Assembly: GCA_944548615.1 (NCBI GenBank)
Contig: OX155980.1
Location: forward strand, 56,237,690 to 56,301,689
Direction: 5' to 3'
DNA: 64,000 bases
From: Micropterix aruncella
Lineage: Eukaryota > Arthropoda > Insecta > Lepidoptera > Micropterigidae
Position numbers and translations under genes: made by a program. This document shows, piece after piece, positions 20,825-31,285 of the stretch. Numbering within the stretch: the first letter of the stretch is position 1; the number at the start of each line of letters is the position of its first letter. Under the pieces are notes generated by a model that was not told the origin of the DNA, made no database searches, and worked only from the letters and a program-made list of their open reading frames with translations.

Positions 20825-21777
20825 TATTGAAATAATGTGTCGGTTTCTGCTTCGATCATCGTATCGTGATCTGGTTGGCTCTGAGACGATTCGACCGGTT
20901 CGTCCCCGCCTTGGAAGTTTAAATTAAAACTTTTTTTGATGACAGAAGGGCGGTTTTGCTGAATGACTGTTTTTGCCTGTGCGTACCGTTCGCCCGCTTC
21001 TTGTCTCAAGTGCGACGGTGTCAAATAACTACCGTTTTTAAATGCGCTCGTTGATGGCGACTGCAGATTCCCGTTATTTTTTCGGTAACACTCTGACATC
21101 AGGTGTCCCGTTTTTTTGCAAAAGGTGCAATGTTTCGTATTTGTTTTGTTTTCGCTTTTAAAAGTTTTAGGTATGATTTGAGATGGTCTTTGAAAATTGT
21201 CTTTTACATTCATGTTCCTAAATCTCTTCAAAAATTGAAGGTTCTCTTCTTCCGCTAAAATAGAAGTGGCATCTTCTATTGTTTGTGGTCTTTGTGACCT
21301 GAGTATTTGTCCGATCGGGTCGTTTAAACCGGAAAGAATGGTTTTAAGACCGATTCTTTCATGTTTATTGTTCATGGCTATTTTTGTATTTTTATCCAAA
21401 GTATCGTCTAGTGCTGTGCAGTTTCTTAATTTTGTTAAAAGAAGTTGGACTCTTTGAACGTATGAACGGGGATTTTCGGAGTGCTTCTGGAAACTGGTTG
21501 TTAGTTCCCTTAAAAGAGATTCGGCGTCTCTAGTGTCTCCAAAGTGAGACAAGAGCAAATTCCGAATATCCGTCCAGTTTGCAAGTGCTCTAGAGGATAT
21601 AAATTGTTTTGCTTCTCCGATTAGCTTACTTTTTATCAGAAAGGGAATGTGTGCCTCGTTCTCATCGTCTATATAATTTATAGCGTGATCACATGCGGAT
21701 ATAAAATCATGAAGTGTAGTCTGACTACCATCAAAATCGGGTATAAAATTTGCAATATCTCGTGCTGAAAATGCCAT
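20824..21777 (-). CDS. gag: Errantivirus Gag with CCHC knuckle
   Basis: I choose the ATG at 21777 (MAFSARDIANFIPDF), giving 317 residues; the frame is open to 21957, but the upstream 60 codons are low-complexity leader. The body is a helical capsid-like region (TLHDFISACDHAINYI, NLLLSHFGDTRDAESLLREL, SYVQRVQLLLTKLRNC). Residues 217-230 form a C-x2-C-x4-H-x4-C zinc knuckle (CTFCKKTGHLMSEC). The C-terminus is acidic and Gln-rich. Gag packages the RNA and assembles particles. It terminates at TAA 20824-20826, overlapping the protease ATG. No frame damage is visible. Confidence 0.88.
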   Translation of the reverse strand: MAFSARDIANFIPDFDGSQTTLHDFISACDHAINYIDDENEAHIPFLIKSKLIGEAKQFISSRALANWTDIRNLLLSHFGDTRDAESLLRELTTSFQKHSENPRSYVQRVQLLLTKLRNCTALDDTLDKNTKIAMNNKHERIGLKTILSGLNDPIGQILRSQRPQTIEDATSILAEEENLQFLKRFRNMNVKDNFQRPSQIIPKTFKSENKTNTKHCTFCKKTGHLMSECYRKNNGNLQSPSTSAFKNGSYLTPSHLRQEAGERYAQAKTVIQQNRPSVIKKSFNLNFQGGDEPVESSQSQPDHDTMIEAETDTLFQ

Positions 21778-22037
21778 ATTGAAGGCAATAAAAGAAAATA
21801 CCTTTAACGAATAACAAAATACGGATTTAAATAGGGATCTGGTGAGACTGAGTATTCTGTGGAAAGGAAAGTCAAAATAATGCTTATGCTTATCACTTAC
21901 TTGACAACGACTGGTATGGTCATTGACATCTTTTTCTTTTTGTAGTCGTTTCTGCAACTCAGGTAGCTCGATACCAGTGACTCTCGTTCTCAGGAAAGGT
22001 GCCGCTGAAGATCTTTATCACTTTGCAGAAAATCGTA

Positions 22038-22049
22038 CCGACTGCGCCA
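22038..22049 (-). promoter_or_regulatory. tRNA primer-binding site
   Basis: On the minus strand TGGCGCAGTCGG lies one base after the 5' LTR. This string is, from knowledge of 17.6/297-type elements, complementary to the 3' end of tRNA-Ser and primes minus-strand synthesis. It supports placement among errantiviruses. Confidence 0.8.
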
Positions 22050-22050
22050 A

Positions 22051-22844
22051 TTTTAAGTTTCGCTATTCGCGATTGATAAAAAAATATAATTTTAAAAGTT
22101 TATTCAATATAAGAATGATTACAATGTTTACAAGTGAAGCAAAAGCGCAAATGAGCAGACGAGAGCGGTCTCGACTGCCTCACAGAAGCTACTCGATGAA
22201 ATGTCTGGCGTGTCTACAAGATGGCCGCTTTTTATACTACGTACATAATGAGCTCCTTGTTGACGCAAGATTTGGGGAACGAGTTCCCCCTTTTAGTTTA
22301 TCTTATTTTTATGACCTCTTTAACGGTTCGACTCTGGCAGCATCCACGATTACTCAATACAAACGATGTCTGCAGGAATTGCTTTATCTGTTACGAAAGT
22401 GGAACGTCTGCTAATGCTCATTTTAAACAAAGATAAAGTCTATGGTTTCCTTTACGAATAATGTTAATTAATATTTGGTAAACTCTATATAGAGTGCTAA
22501 TGCGAAACAGAGTTAGTATCTGCTGTTTTGCTTATTAATAATATTAATTAATATCTACTTATTTTCTAGGCGAATCTTGATTAAGTTAATTCTATTTTAG
22601 TTTCGACTGTGCGCAAAGAGTATTAACGATAATATCTTAATTTCCTAGTTAGTGCATCAGTCGCAATATTATAGATTCGCATCTTAAGTATTTCATCTTA
22701 AATATTACATGTTGAGCGGGCCGCTGAGAAGTAACTCTATGCTGTGATATGTCGTTTCTCAGGTGGGTCCTTGTGGTCATCCATCAGGTGAGATATTGGA
22801 GAATAGGGGTTGTCCTATAGGGGTTGGTGTAGCGCGTACGTAAG
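22051..22844 (-). repeat. 5' LTR of the errantivirus
   Basis: 794 bp, minus orientation; expected to carry the promoter. Its outer end reads CTTACGTACG where the other LTR has GTTACGTACG. Otherwise nearly identical to 13852-14645. Confidence 0.92.
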
Positions 22845-22849
22845 AGATC
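22845..22849 (+). repeat. Errantivirus target-site duplication, right copy
   Basis: AGATC, identical to 13847-13851. Confidence 0.85.
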
Positions 22850-23148
22850 GAAAAAAAATCGGCCGTGAGGACAAAAACTTTACTGAAGGGATACCTACTA
22901 CTGTGTTTTCCCTAACTCCAACATCGCCAAATGAAGTTTGTAAAAGCATTAACTCATTAAAACAGTCTCGTTCCTCAGGTATGGATGGTCTAACTAGTGA
23001 TATTTATAGAATTGGGAAGGATTATTTAAGCTCACCGATATCATTTATAATAAATCTAAGTTTAAAACTAGGATTATTTCCAACAAGACTTAAATGCGCA
23101 AAAATCGTGCCTGTTTTCAAGTGCGGCGATAAACTCGATGTAGACAGG
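22850..23148 (+). pseudogene. CR1-like LINE ORF2, start of reverse transcriptase
   Basis: This continues the frame broken at 13851. It reads KNFTEGIPTTVFSLTP, then KSINSLKQSRSSGMDGLTSD (the motif before RT block 1) and LKCAKIVPVFKCGDKLDVD. The frame then ends in an inverted-repeat element at about 23149, and I cannot find the rest of the RT beyond it. The LINE is therefore missing its catalytic RT core. Confidence 0.85.
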
Positions 23149-23149
23149 C

Positions 23150-23309
23150 ACGTATCCAGACTTCTGTTCGGGGGGGGGGAGGAGGGGCATTCATGAAACA
23201 ATGCGCGCGGCACCCACCAAACTTGAATTTTGCCGTATACGCCAGATTTCCGGGGGTTAAATCCCAACTACCCCACCCCCCCACCCTACTCCTGGATACG
23301 TGCCTGACA
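23150..23309. repeat. Small inverted-repeat element with G-run
   Basis: CAGGCACGTATCCAG at the left and CTGGATACGTGCCTG at the right form a perfect 15-bp terminal inverted repeat around ~130 bp containing a G-run and a C-run. It looks like a short non-autonomous DNA transposon; superfamily unknown. Confidence 0.6.
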
Positions 23310-23667
23310 CTAGGTACATAAGTCGAGAGTTCTCCCTGTATCTCATTTTTTGCCGACTTTCGAAAAAAAATCGGGGAGAGAGACGCGTCCCCTGCCCCCC
23401 CCCCCCTCCCTCCCCCCTACTTCCCTGATTACAGACATAAGACTCCCTTAACATTATGTATTTAAACATGCGAAACCAATTTAATCTTAAACCACTCTTA
23501 ATACTAACACAAAAAACAGAAACTCCTTTATGGACGATGTTTTATAATTGTTGGATTATCTTTCTATTAAAACGCCACTGAAAGATGGTAGTCGACCACT
23601 ACAGGAGCCGCCAATAAAACGCCTTTAAAAAGTTATATTAGCAAATAGTCGCTGTTCTACGATAAAT
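23310..23667. other. No gene; C-run and AT-rich filler
   Basis: A C-run of about 14 bases lies near 23395. No coding motif or clear repeat boundary. Confidence 0.3.
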
Positions 23668-24119
23668 TATACGGCGTTTCGTGAACAAAAGATTTCCTTT
23701 GGCAGGTTTGATCTGTAGGTTCAAAGGATGGATTTAAGAAGGGGAGCCACCCGGATTTTTGATCCAGGTGAGAGGGAGGGGGGGGGGGGAGTTTGCACCC
23801 GCCGCGCTTCGAATAAAAAATTATAACTGATCCAGTTACACATACTATGGCGTGTTTGGTATCGTTTTCGTATAAACAGAGTACGGGGAATCTGTTTCTT
23901 AGGTTATTTAGAGACATTTTCATACAAAAAGTCAATAATTTTGGTAAAAAAGTAAATTTGTAAGTAAGTTTTTTTTTCTTCAACAGTATTTAACTTCGAA
24001 AATATATCGATTTTGTAGATAAAAAAAATAATGCTATCGAGCTCATACTGTCTAGTTTTTAGAAATATATACTTTACATATACTTATCTGACAGTATGTA
24101 CCCATAAAAAAAATGCCAT
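23668..24119. repeat. Left inverted-repeat arm of the 3.4-kb transposon
   Basis: It matches 26640-27095 in inverse orientation with scattered substitutions and different homopolymer lengths. A frame of about 100 codons is open in both arms, but it runs through the homopolymer as poly-Pro and is probably not coding. Confidence 0.8.
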
Positions 24120-24624
24120 GAGAATCGAGTGATGAAATTAATATACTTCACTCGACTCACACGGCATATTTATTGAGTAAATTTAGTTTTTCTCTACTTT
24201 ATCAAGGAAACTTGGGTATCACTTGGGTAAAATATTCAACACTTAAATTAAATTACTTGAGTTTTTTTTTTACTTTTGGGGTTGCACAAAATAAAGGTAC
24301 ACTTCTTATCACACAAATTCACGCCAAATAATATTAAAGTTAGATAAATAAAATAATGATAAAATATACACAAATAGATTTTACATGTATTAAATAAGAA
24401 ATTATTTAAAAAAACATTCTCAGAGAAGTAGTCTTCGTATTCCTCCGGAATGCCTCGCGGACTACACAACTGTAACAAAATAGATATAAAAGTGGTAGAC
24501 TTATAATTCATCCGGAACCACATCAATTATCGACGAGGGCCTCGCGGTCTAGAATTACACTGTAACAAAATAGAAATAATATTAAAATTAACAATCTCAA
24601 TGTTACCAAATTCAGCAGACAAAG
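24120..24624. other. Transposon interior, non-coding
   Basis: AT-rich. A short hairpin (CGAGTGATGAA / TTCACTCG) is near 24126-24155. The phrase CACTGTAACAAAATAG or a close variant occurs twice (about 24465 and 24557) within a loosely duplicated 90-bp stretch. Confidence 0.35.
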
Positions 24625-26584
24625 TTATCTGACAACATAAATATACCTGGTATTATCGCAGGTTCCGTAACAGCTCTTACACAGCAGTGTGCATGACATT
24701 CCCTCTCGTCTGCAAGAACATCGGCTCCTGGAGCTGTTCTTGCATCCGCACTTCACAAGCTCTCGCGCCACCTCCCAGATACTGGGCTGGGTTGTCCATA
24801 AGGGCTGCCATTCTCCTTCAGTTTGAGTCCATCCCCAGTCAGCTGGGGAGGGGATAACGCCTGAGGGATCAAGAGCTTGTCCCCACACGTAGCCTGCTTG
24901 ATAGGCTGCCCTCAAGGTGGACATCCTTAGAGCATCACTCGTAGGGGGGATATTTTGCAAACACTTATTTTTTGCAAATAAAATCTTGGGAGCTTCATTA
25001 ACCGAAAGAATTTCAGTTTCACCACAGTATAACATGATGAAGTACTTTTCTAATCTTATCATTAAATCATCTGCCACTTCTTTTAGTGGATTAGAAAGTG
25101 ATCTAAAAGCAGATGTGGTCTAAAGACATTGCTGCCACGCCTTCCAGGTTATGTTTTGCCTTTGGAATAGAATGCAGAAACGGTGTCACAGCCTGTTAAA
25201 GCATGGTATCCTCTGATAGCTTTTGCTCTTTCTACAACCAGATCCTGTGCCAGGTCATGTGCAGGTATGTAGCTTTGGTGTTTGCCCGTACCGAAAGATA
25301 TCCAAAGCTCTTGGAGACCTAACTGCTTAAGGGCGAAGAAGTAGGATATGGCGATTATAACGACGTCGGAATCGACGGTGTGTATAACAATTGTTGTTGT
25401 TCCATTGATAGCCATATCTTTTGCATGCAAAATAATGCGACCATCAGCCTCCTCGGAATTTACATTAAGCCCTGCTATCAGCGTCTCCGTTGGTTTGGAT
25501 GATTTGATTGTAGGACCGATGTTGGTCACTATGTGCACTCCAATGCTCTCTTGAAGCGCGTAGCACCCGATAAGTTTGAAAAGCTGTTCCTTATTCTGAG
25601 CATTCTTCAAGAAGTTAGACAAATTGCTCGGTAACTTGTGGTCTTCATGTACTCAACGACGAACTCCTTGACCCTTGTTGTCAAGAACCTGTTTCTCTAG
25701 AGACATATCGGAGTAGAGATCCCAGGCAATGTCAACTCTCCTCGCCTCCTTGTCCCTGTATTTTTTACGATGCTTTCACGGAACTCCTTGCGGCAGTACT
25801 GCCCAAATGTCTTGGAGCTACGTGGAGGATGACTGTGAACGAGGGCAGCTATATCAAATATATTTCTGTTGCAAGATTCGGGGGGAGTGTTATTCTCAAT
25901 TTTCTTTTTCAAAACCAGGACGATATCAGACTTGTGGCACGTTCGCGTACTTTCCATAGACGATAAAGATGGTGAACAAGTCTGATTTTCGTAAGCAAAG
26001 AAGACATCTAGATCCAAGTGCCTATTCTGACATGAAATTAATAGTCTCGAGAATAGACTTATGTCCCACTTGAGAACCTAGACGGTTTCAAGTTGTTTTG
26101 AATTTTTTGGCTTCTTGAGAGTAGCAAAAATTCTGGTTTTCACTTTTTTTATTGGTTCAAATAAAGTAAATGTCTTTTTAACCAGCCTTTCTTCAACGAA
26201 TATCCTGTACAAATCCTTGCCATTTTTCTCCAGATGGGTTAATGTGCTAACAGCTTCGTTGTCTACAATTGTTCTTGTATCTATTACAATTAAATCAGTT
26301 GTTTGTTCTTGAAAAAGATTGCCAAACTCTTCAAAACTTGCTTGGACTGCATGAACTTGTCGCAGAAATGTTTTCTGGAACGCAGGATATTGTTCGTGAT
26401 GAAGCTCTTGAGAAGATTTATTAACCTTGATAAACTCTTCCAGGAGATGCATGACAGATGCATGACAGCTACATGAACAGATAACCAACGAGCGTAATTT
26501 GGGTATCAAATAAGAAAAACCAGGGCACTGAACTACTAACATGAAATCGGACAGGCAGGTCGCGCCCCCGCCCCCGCCCGGCAC
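24625..26584 (-). pseudogene. Broken transposon protein: PIN/FEN-like nuclease plus CXC domain
   Basis: From high to low coordinates: ASFEEFGNLFQEQTTDL and VIDTRTIVD (26580-26080); then DVFFAYENQTCSPSLS and IFDIAALVHSHPPRSSKTF (26017-25760); then, after a frame change, VDIAWDLYSDMSLE and a stop near 25655; then NAQNKEQLFKLIGCYA, EADGRIILHAKD, HTVDSDVVIIAIS, ELWISFGTGKHQ and ALTGCDTVSAF (25622-25150); then, after another break, CGCKNSSRSRCSCRREG with further CxxC pairs (to 24625). The EAD, DSD and GCD triplets match the spacing of acidic metal-binding motifs in FEN/XPG-PIN nucleases. The Cys array is a CXC (tesmin/TSO1-like) finger. The gene has at least three breaks and no N-terminus. Similar unnamed proteins are repeated in invertebrate genomes. 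Confidence 0.7.
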
Positions 26585-26639
26585 GAGCTTTGAGCGACCG
26601 AGAGTGAAATTTTGACAATTTCAGTACGTCAATCGATTC

Positions 26640-27095
26640 ACGCGGCATTTTTTTTGGGTACATAATGTCAGATAAGTATATGTAAACTATATATTTCTAA
26701 AAACTAGACAGTATGAGCTCGATAGCACTAATTTTTTTTAACCACAAAATCTATCTATTTTCTAAGTTAAATACTGTTGAAGAAAAAAAATCTTACTCAC
26801 AAATTTACTTTTTTACCAAAATTATTGACTTTTTGTATAAAAGTGTCTCTAAATAACATAAGAAACAGATTCCCCGTACTCTTTTTATCCGAAAACGATA
26901 CCAAACACGCCATAGTATGTGTAACTGGATCAGTTATAATTTTTTATTCGAAGCGCGGCGGGTGCAAACTCCCCCCCCCCCCCCCTCCCTCTCACCTGGA
27001 TCAAAGATCCGGGTGGCTCCCCTTCTTAAATCCATCCTTTGAACCTACAGATCAAACCTGCCAAAGGAAATTTTTTGTTCACGAAACGCCGTATA
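26640..27095. repeat. Right inverted-repeat arm of the 3.4-kb transposon
   Basis: Inverse partner of 23668-24119. It starts inside with GCGGCATTTTTTTTGGGTAC and ends GAAACGCCGTATA. Confidence 0.8.
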
Positions 27096-27865
27096 TTGCG
27101 TTTTTATGTCGTGTAGAACTGCGACTAAAACAAGTGAACGTCCGTTATGGTTGTACTCAGGCATCCTTTGCCCGACTATCACAGTCCATATTCAAACACA
27201 GTTGGTCACGATGATTTCAGAGCTTTCAGCCTGACTTCAGAGATTTCAGAGCCGGAAGGACTTATTATTATTGACATCGAACAAAATTAGAAGAGCGGCA
27301 TTATTTTAAGTACCGTAGCGTAGTCCAATCATCGACGAAAATACTAGGAAAAATAATAGTTGCGCTTTTTCTCATTGTCCTATGATATTACTGGATAACA
27401 TAATGACATTTATGGTCAAGGTGGCGGTCTGCGAACTATGGTGAATCAATTCTAGATCACACCGTTGTTTTATGGCAAATTTTAATGCTTACAACCCTAC
27501 ACAAAGAACTATGTCTATTACATAGACTTGATATATACATAGTTTTTAACATAGTTCATAGATATTGCTCTTAAATGTTATAGACTATAGGCATCGTTAT
27601 AAACAGGTTATAACATCACAATATCACAAACAGGCTAGACCACACTCTGCCGTACACCTGTCACCGCCCAGCGCGCCATCTCACGCAAAAATAATTATCT
27701 CATCCTTATTTAAAACTGGAGTTATTGCCGAAAATATTTGGTTCTTATATAATCCCTAAAATTGGGTTAGACACTATTAAGGAGACCCCACAGACCCGAC
27801 CGCCTCGTCAAGCCTTTACTAAGATGCCTGGATGAGCAAAGCACAGCACTTTACAGCATTCACAG
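27096..27865. other. No recognisable gene
   Basis: Mixed AT-rich sequence; no coding motif. TTTCAGAGCTTTCAGCC and nearby TTCAGAGATTTCAGAGCC around 27212-27255 form a short imperfect direct repeat. Confidence 0.3.
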
Positions 27866-27873
27866 CATTTAAT

Positions 27874-27955
27874 ACGAGTGGCCTGGTGGCATAGCGTGAA
27901 ACATGATCTTAGATTTTGAGGTTCCGGGTTCGATTCCTGGCTGGGGTCACCAATT
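27874..27955 (+). repeat. tRNA-derived SINE head with A and B boxes
   Basis: TGGTGGCATAGCGTG (about 27885) fits an RNA polymerase III A box and GGTTCCGGGTTCGATTCC (about 27920) a B box, with suitable spacing. The ends cannot form a tRNA acceptor stem, so this is not a tRNA gene. It fits the 5' part of a tRNA-derived SINE. Confidence 0.6.
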
Positions 27956-27999
27956 TCCATTTGGATGAAATTACCCGAATTGTTCTTCAATTCTGTCGC

Positions 28000-28844
28000 T
28001 CGAATGAAATAACACGACCCATTTTACACATACACATATAAAAACACATATAAAAGCTATAGCAAAATTTGGTTATGATTATAAACCGCCCATTGTGATA
28101 TCTCACAATAAAAAGTAGAAACAAACAATCACACGAACTTCAGAAAAAGCACATTTATTAAATTATCCACAATTTCGATGCCCTGAATAGGTTTCGACAA
28201 CTAAGAGTTTGCGGGATCGGTTAACGATCATGAGCTTCATTAATAGCAAGTCCCATTTTCTCGCTTTCAGAGATCAACCATTGTAACGGAGCATTACCAT
28301 CTTTTATGATGATGACAACAGCAAATCGAAATTCCACCCCCCCCCCCTATTCAATCTACTTTTTAGCCCTAGTGAGTCTCAAAAATACATAATATAATTT
28401 GGAAGAGGTGCAGGAGAGGAAGGGAAAATAAATGACAAAGAAAGAATTATATTTAGCGAAACAAGTACCTACCTAATGAGTTTAGTATCACTTTTTCATG
28501 AAATCAGGTATAAATATGACAATGTGATTCTTGGAAGTTATGTCTTGTACAATGTTGCTTCGCATTCATTGAAATATTGGACTTTTCGCACGCTACAAGG
28601 CCGCTCTACACCTCCCCCTAACCTCGCGCACGTCGTACACCGCCGCTGCAGCGTCTACGCAACGAAAGACCACTCTTATACATTAAAGTTCACATACAAC
28701 TGATAGAACAGCACTGCATACGCATACGCTACGAGCGACATTGCCACTTGATCTCCAGCCTACAACAACGCAGCGCTATTCCCCCCTCAACGCCGCTCAT
28801 ACCGCGCGTAGCTGATGCAAGCGTCGACCCATCGACAAATAGAG
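28000..28844. other. No gene; C-run and CpG-rich patch
   Basis: A C-run lies near 28336 and a GC-rich, CpG-containing patch at about 28590-28830 adjoins the family 2 copy that follows, of which it may be a diverged extension. Confidence 0.3.
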
Positions 28845-29515
28845 CTGTCAACTACAACGAGCGAACCCGTCACCTCAGGAAGTTTTAACGATTGGACGTT
28901 GTCGTCGGTCCCGTGAAGTGAACGCAGAACGGACAAAACAGTCCACCATCAAGTTCCTCCACATCCCCGTAAGAGGCTAACGCCTTATCCGCGAGATAAC
29001 TAGGTATGTCACCCAGCGGGCTTACACTCACGCCCTTACTTCCAATTTCGACCAGATTACTCTGGTCTCTCGACTGGTTACGAGTTCGAGGTCGTTTGCG
29101 CGGTCCTTTCCCGTACGAAGCGGTGAAACGGTGTAAACCGAATCTATCGCGGACCACGACGTCCTTTGCCCGGCATGTTTCACCCGGGATCGGATAACCG
29201 ATGGTCGTTTCAAAAGCAGTCGCCGTAAGGTCAGCAACCACCCCCGCTCTATAGGAAACAGTACTGCTTCCAGACTCCCCCGACTGTTAGTCAGTGTGCA
29301 CAATCGATTGGCTTACGCCGCACGGTGCGCAGACCGTCCAGGAGCGCCAGAAGATTGACTCCTAGGGGAAACTAGCCAAGGCCAGAGTCCTACCCGGGCT
29401 CGCACTTCATGCGTGGAGGCCGTCGGATGGGTGATGTCCCGTAAGTGTGCCAACCCTGAACCAATGGGTCTTCGTGGCCAACTCAGCAAGGGCCCATTAG
29501 CTCCCTAAAGACAGA
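28845..29515 (+). repeat. Family 2 GC-rich repeat, copy c
   Basis: Well-preserved unit. It opens GAGCTGTCAACTACAACGAG, then GCGAACCCGTCACCTC and AGGAAGTTTTAACG. The middle has GGTTACGAGTTCGAGGTCG, ACGAAGCGGTGAAACGGTG and ATCTATCGCGGACCACG. The later part has CCCCCGCTCTATAGGAAAC and CAATCGATTGGCTTACG, closing with ATGGGTCTTCGTGGCC and GGGCCCATTAGCTCCC. No frame is shared between copies. Confidence 0.8.
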
Positions 29516-29520
29516 CCGAC

Positions 29521-30250
29521 AACTTGCGGCGTCAACTACAACGGGCGAACCCGTCACCACAGGACGTTTTAACGATTTTTTCGTTCTGTCGCCCTGCAGT
29601 GAACGTAGTAGACTTTGGACAGAACAATCCAACGTCTAGCTACGCCACAGCCCGCAAGAAGCCAACGCCTTTACCGCGAGATAGCCAGTGTTACCTGGCG
29701 GGCCAACCCTCGCTCCCTTGCTTCCAATTGTGACCAGATTTCTCCGGTCTCTCGATTGGTTCCGAGTTCGAGGTCGCGTGCGCGGTCCTCTCCCTTACGA
29801 AGCGGTGAAACGGTGTGCACCGAATCTATCGCGGACCAAGGCGTCCTTTGCCCGACTCTGAACCGGGATCGGATGGCCAATGGTCATTTCAAGAGCAGTC
29901 GCCGTAAGGTAGGCACCCACCCCCGCTCTATAGGAAACAATACAGTTCCCAGACTCCCCCGACTGTTAGTCGGAGAGCACAATCGATTGGCTTGCGCCGC
30001 TCGGTGCGCAGACCGTCCAGGAGCGCCAGGGGTTTGATTCCCAGGGGAGACTGGTTGACCCAGTGTCCTACCCAGGTTCGCACCCCATGCGTGGAGGCCA
30101 TCGGATGGGTGTTGACCCGTGAGTGTGACCGACCCTGAACACATGGGTCATCGTGGCCACCTCATCATGGGCCCGTTAGCTCCCAAAGACAGACCGACAG
30201 ACTGTTCCCGTGCAATAAATAAACGATGCCGCTGACGCTATGCAGTGCAG
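29521..30250 (+). repeat. Family 2 GC-rich repeat, copy d
   Basis: Tandem to copy c and very similar through most of its length, with the same sequence of landmarks. Its tail continues past GGCCCGTTAGCTCCC to AAGACAGACCGACAG and CAATAAATAAACG, which may be a polyadenylation-like end. This is the longest copy and the best reference for the unit. Confidence 0.8.
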
Positions 30251-31285
30251 TCGCGTGTCGTGATCTCCAGACCGTAGCTTTACGCCGGTTGACAACCTCT
30301 GTTTAGTAAATCACTATGAAACTTGCGTGACCAGGGTGATAACTTCGCGACCTATGTAAGTTTTAATCATATAAAGCAAGGAGGATTTAATAAAACCGGA
30401 AAAATAAAAAAAGGGATATGTGACTTTTAGGGTTCCATACCAAAGCGTACTAAAGGAACCCTATTGGTGAGTCTCCGCTGTCTGTCGTTCATCGTCTGTA
30501 TGCTTATCTATATGTATCCCACTCTATATTATGTGCTTCTTATGGTAGAACAGAGTACACACGTGAATCTACTAAATATATATAATCATTTTATTCTCCT
30601 CATATATAATATAATATGTAACCATTTTAATTATAAGAATAATTATTATGTCATACGAGCGAGTAGATGTTTTAATGTATTGGCGCGAGAAGTTGATATT
30701 GACCTATTCAACACCTCTTCTCGAAATTTGAAACTTATACTAAACAATATTTTCTTTTCTTCTTAGCAATATTAGCATCTATCTAGTTATATTTGTTCGT
30801 TTATCTTGTATCTTATTTTATCTTGTATCTTATCTCGTTTATCTTATTCTTGTATCTTTTATTATATGTGAAAACTTTTAATTGGCCTTCAGCACTTATT
30901 TGTCAATGTGTACCTATATGTTTAACTAGCTGTAAGTTTTCCTATGAAATGAAAATAAAATAATATTTATTGTATCATAACAGATCAAGGACTGGAAAAG
31001 AAGCGGAATCCTACGGGTAGACGTCGGCAGACCCAAATCTACGACCAGCACAGTGGAATTTCATAGTCCTCCGGAACAAATATCCAAGGTAAACTATAGC
31101 ACAGAATATGTATCTGGCTGTAAACAGAAGCGTCACTGCGAATGTATTGATGTAAATGTGCTTGCGGCCATGTATGCGCGAGTATAGGCGGATGGGAGGC
31201 AATCGCTACCTGGGCAGTTTATGAACTGCCATCTGCGTCATATCATTGATTATATAGGGTATTAGATTACTCAGTGCCATTACTA
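30251..31285. other. No gene; lepidopteran GGGTTCCATACC repeat end at 30420
   Basis: At 30420-30500 GGGTTCCATACCAAAGCG, then GGAACCCTATTGGTGAGTCTCCGC, corresponds to a repeat end that is extremely common in moths and butterflies. The rest is AT-rich (TTATC/TATCT-rich tract at 30780-30870) with no coding motif. Confidence 0.45.

Larger units (their letters stand above)
13852..22844 (-). mobile_element. Errantivirus-like LTR retrotransposon with env, 8,993 bp
   Basis: The element reads on the minus strand: 5' LTR (22051-22844), primer site, gag, pro, pol, env, polypurine tract, 3' LTR (13852-14645). The two LTRs are each 794 bp and look nearly identical; I noticed differences only at the outermost base, at about 14427/22627 (a/g) and about 14526/22728 (a/g). 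It is flanked by AGATC duplications inside LINE ORF2. The presence of env, a tRNA-Ser-type primer site and the gene order place it in the insect errantivirus group of Ty3/Gypsy. Env is open, but pol has a stop between pro and RT, a frameshift before integrase and a stop in integrase. Confidence 0.93.
23668..27095 (-). mobile_element. DNA transposon with ~450-bp inverted repeats, possibly Academ-like
   Basis: The left arm (23668-24119) and the right arm (26640-27095) are inverted copies: both carry TATACGGCGTTTCGTGAAC at the outer end, a G/C homopolymer of 10-15 bases, the GCGCGGCGGGTGC block and GAGCTCATACTGTCTAG near the inner end. Between them lies a decayed minus-strand gene with PIN/FEN-like and CXC motifs. 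Total 3,428 bp. From what I know of Academ elements (protein combining a nuclease of the XPG/FEN class and a cysteine-rich finger) this is a plausible member, but the usual N-terminal part of such proteins is missing here. No target duplication could be fixed. Confidence 0.65.

Noticed and set aside
23657..27214. Similar ~100-codon proteins at both ends of the 3.4-kb transposon
   Set aside because: They are the two inverted-repeat arms read in the same sense; each passes through the homopolymer as poly-Pro and no domain is present, so the similarity reflects DNA, not protein, conservation.
27874..27955. Possible tRNA gene
   Set aside because: A and B boxes are present but no acceptor stem or proper anticodon arm can be formed; a tRNA-derived SINE fits better.
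28885..30144. Several 70-140-codon open frames on both strands
   Set aside because: They lie inside tandem family 2 copies and are not kept in frame between copies.
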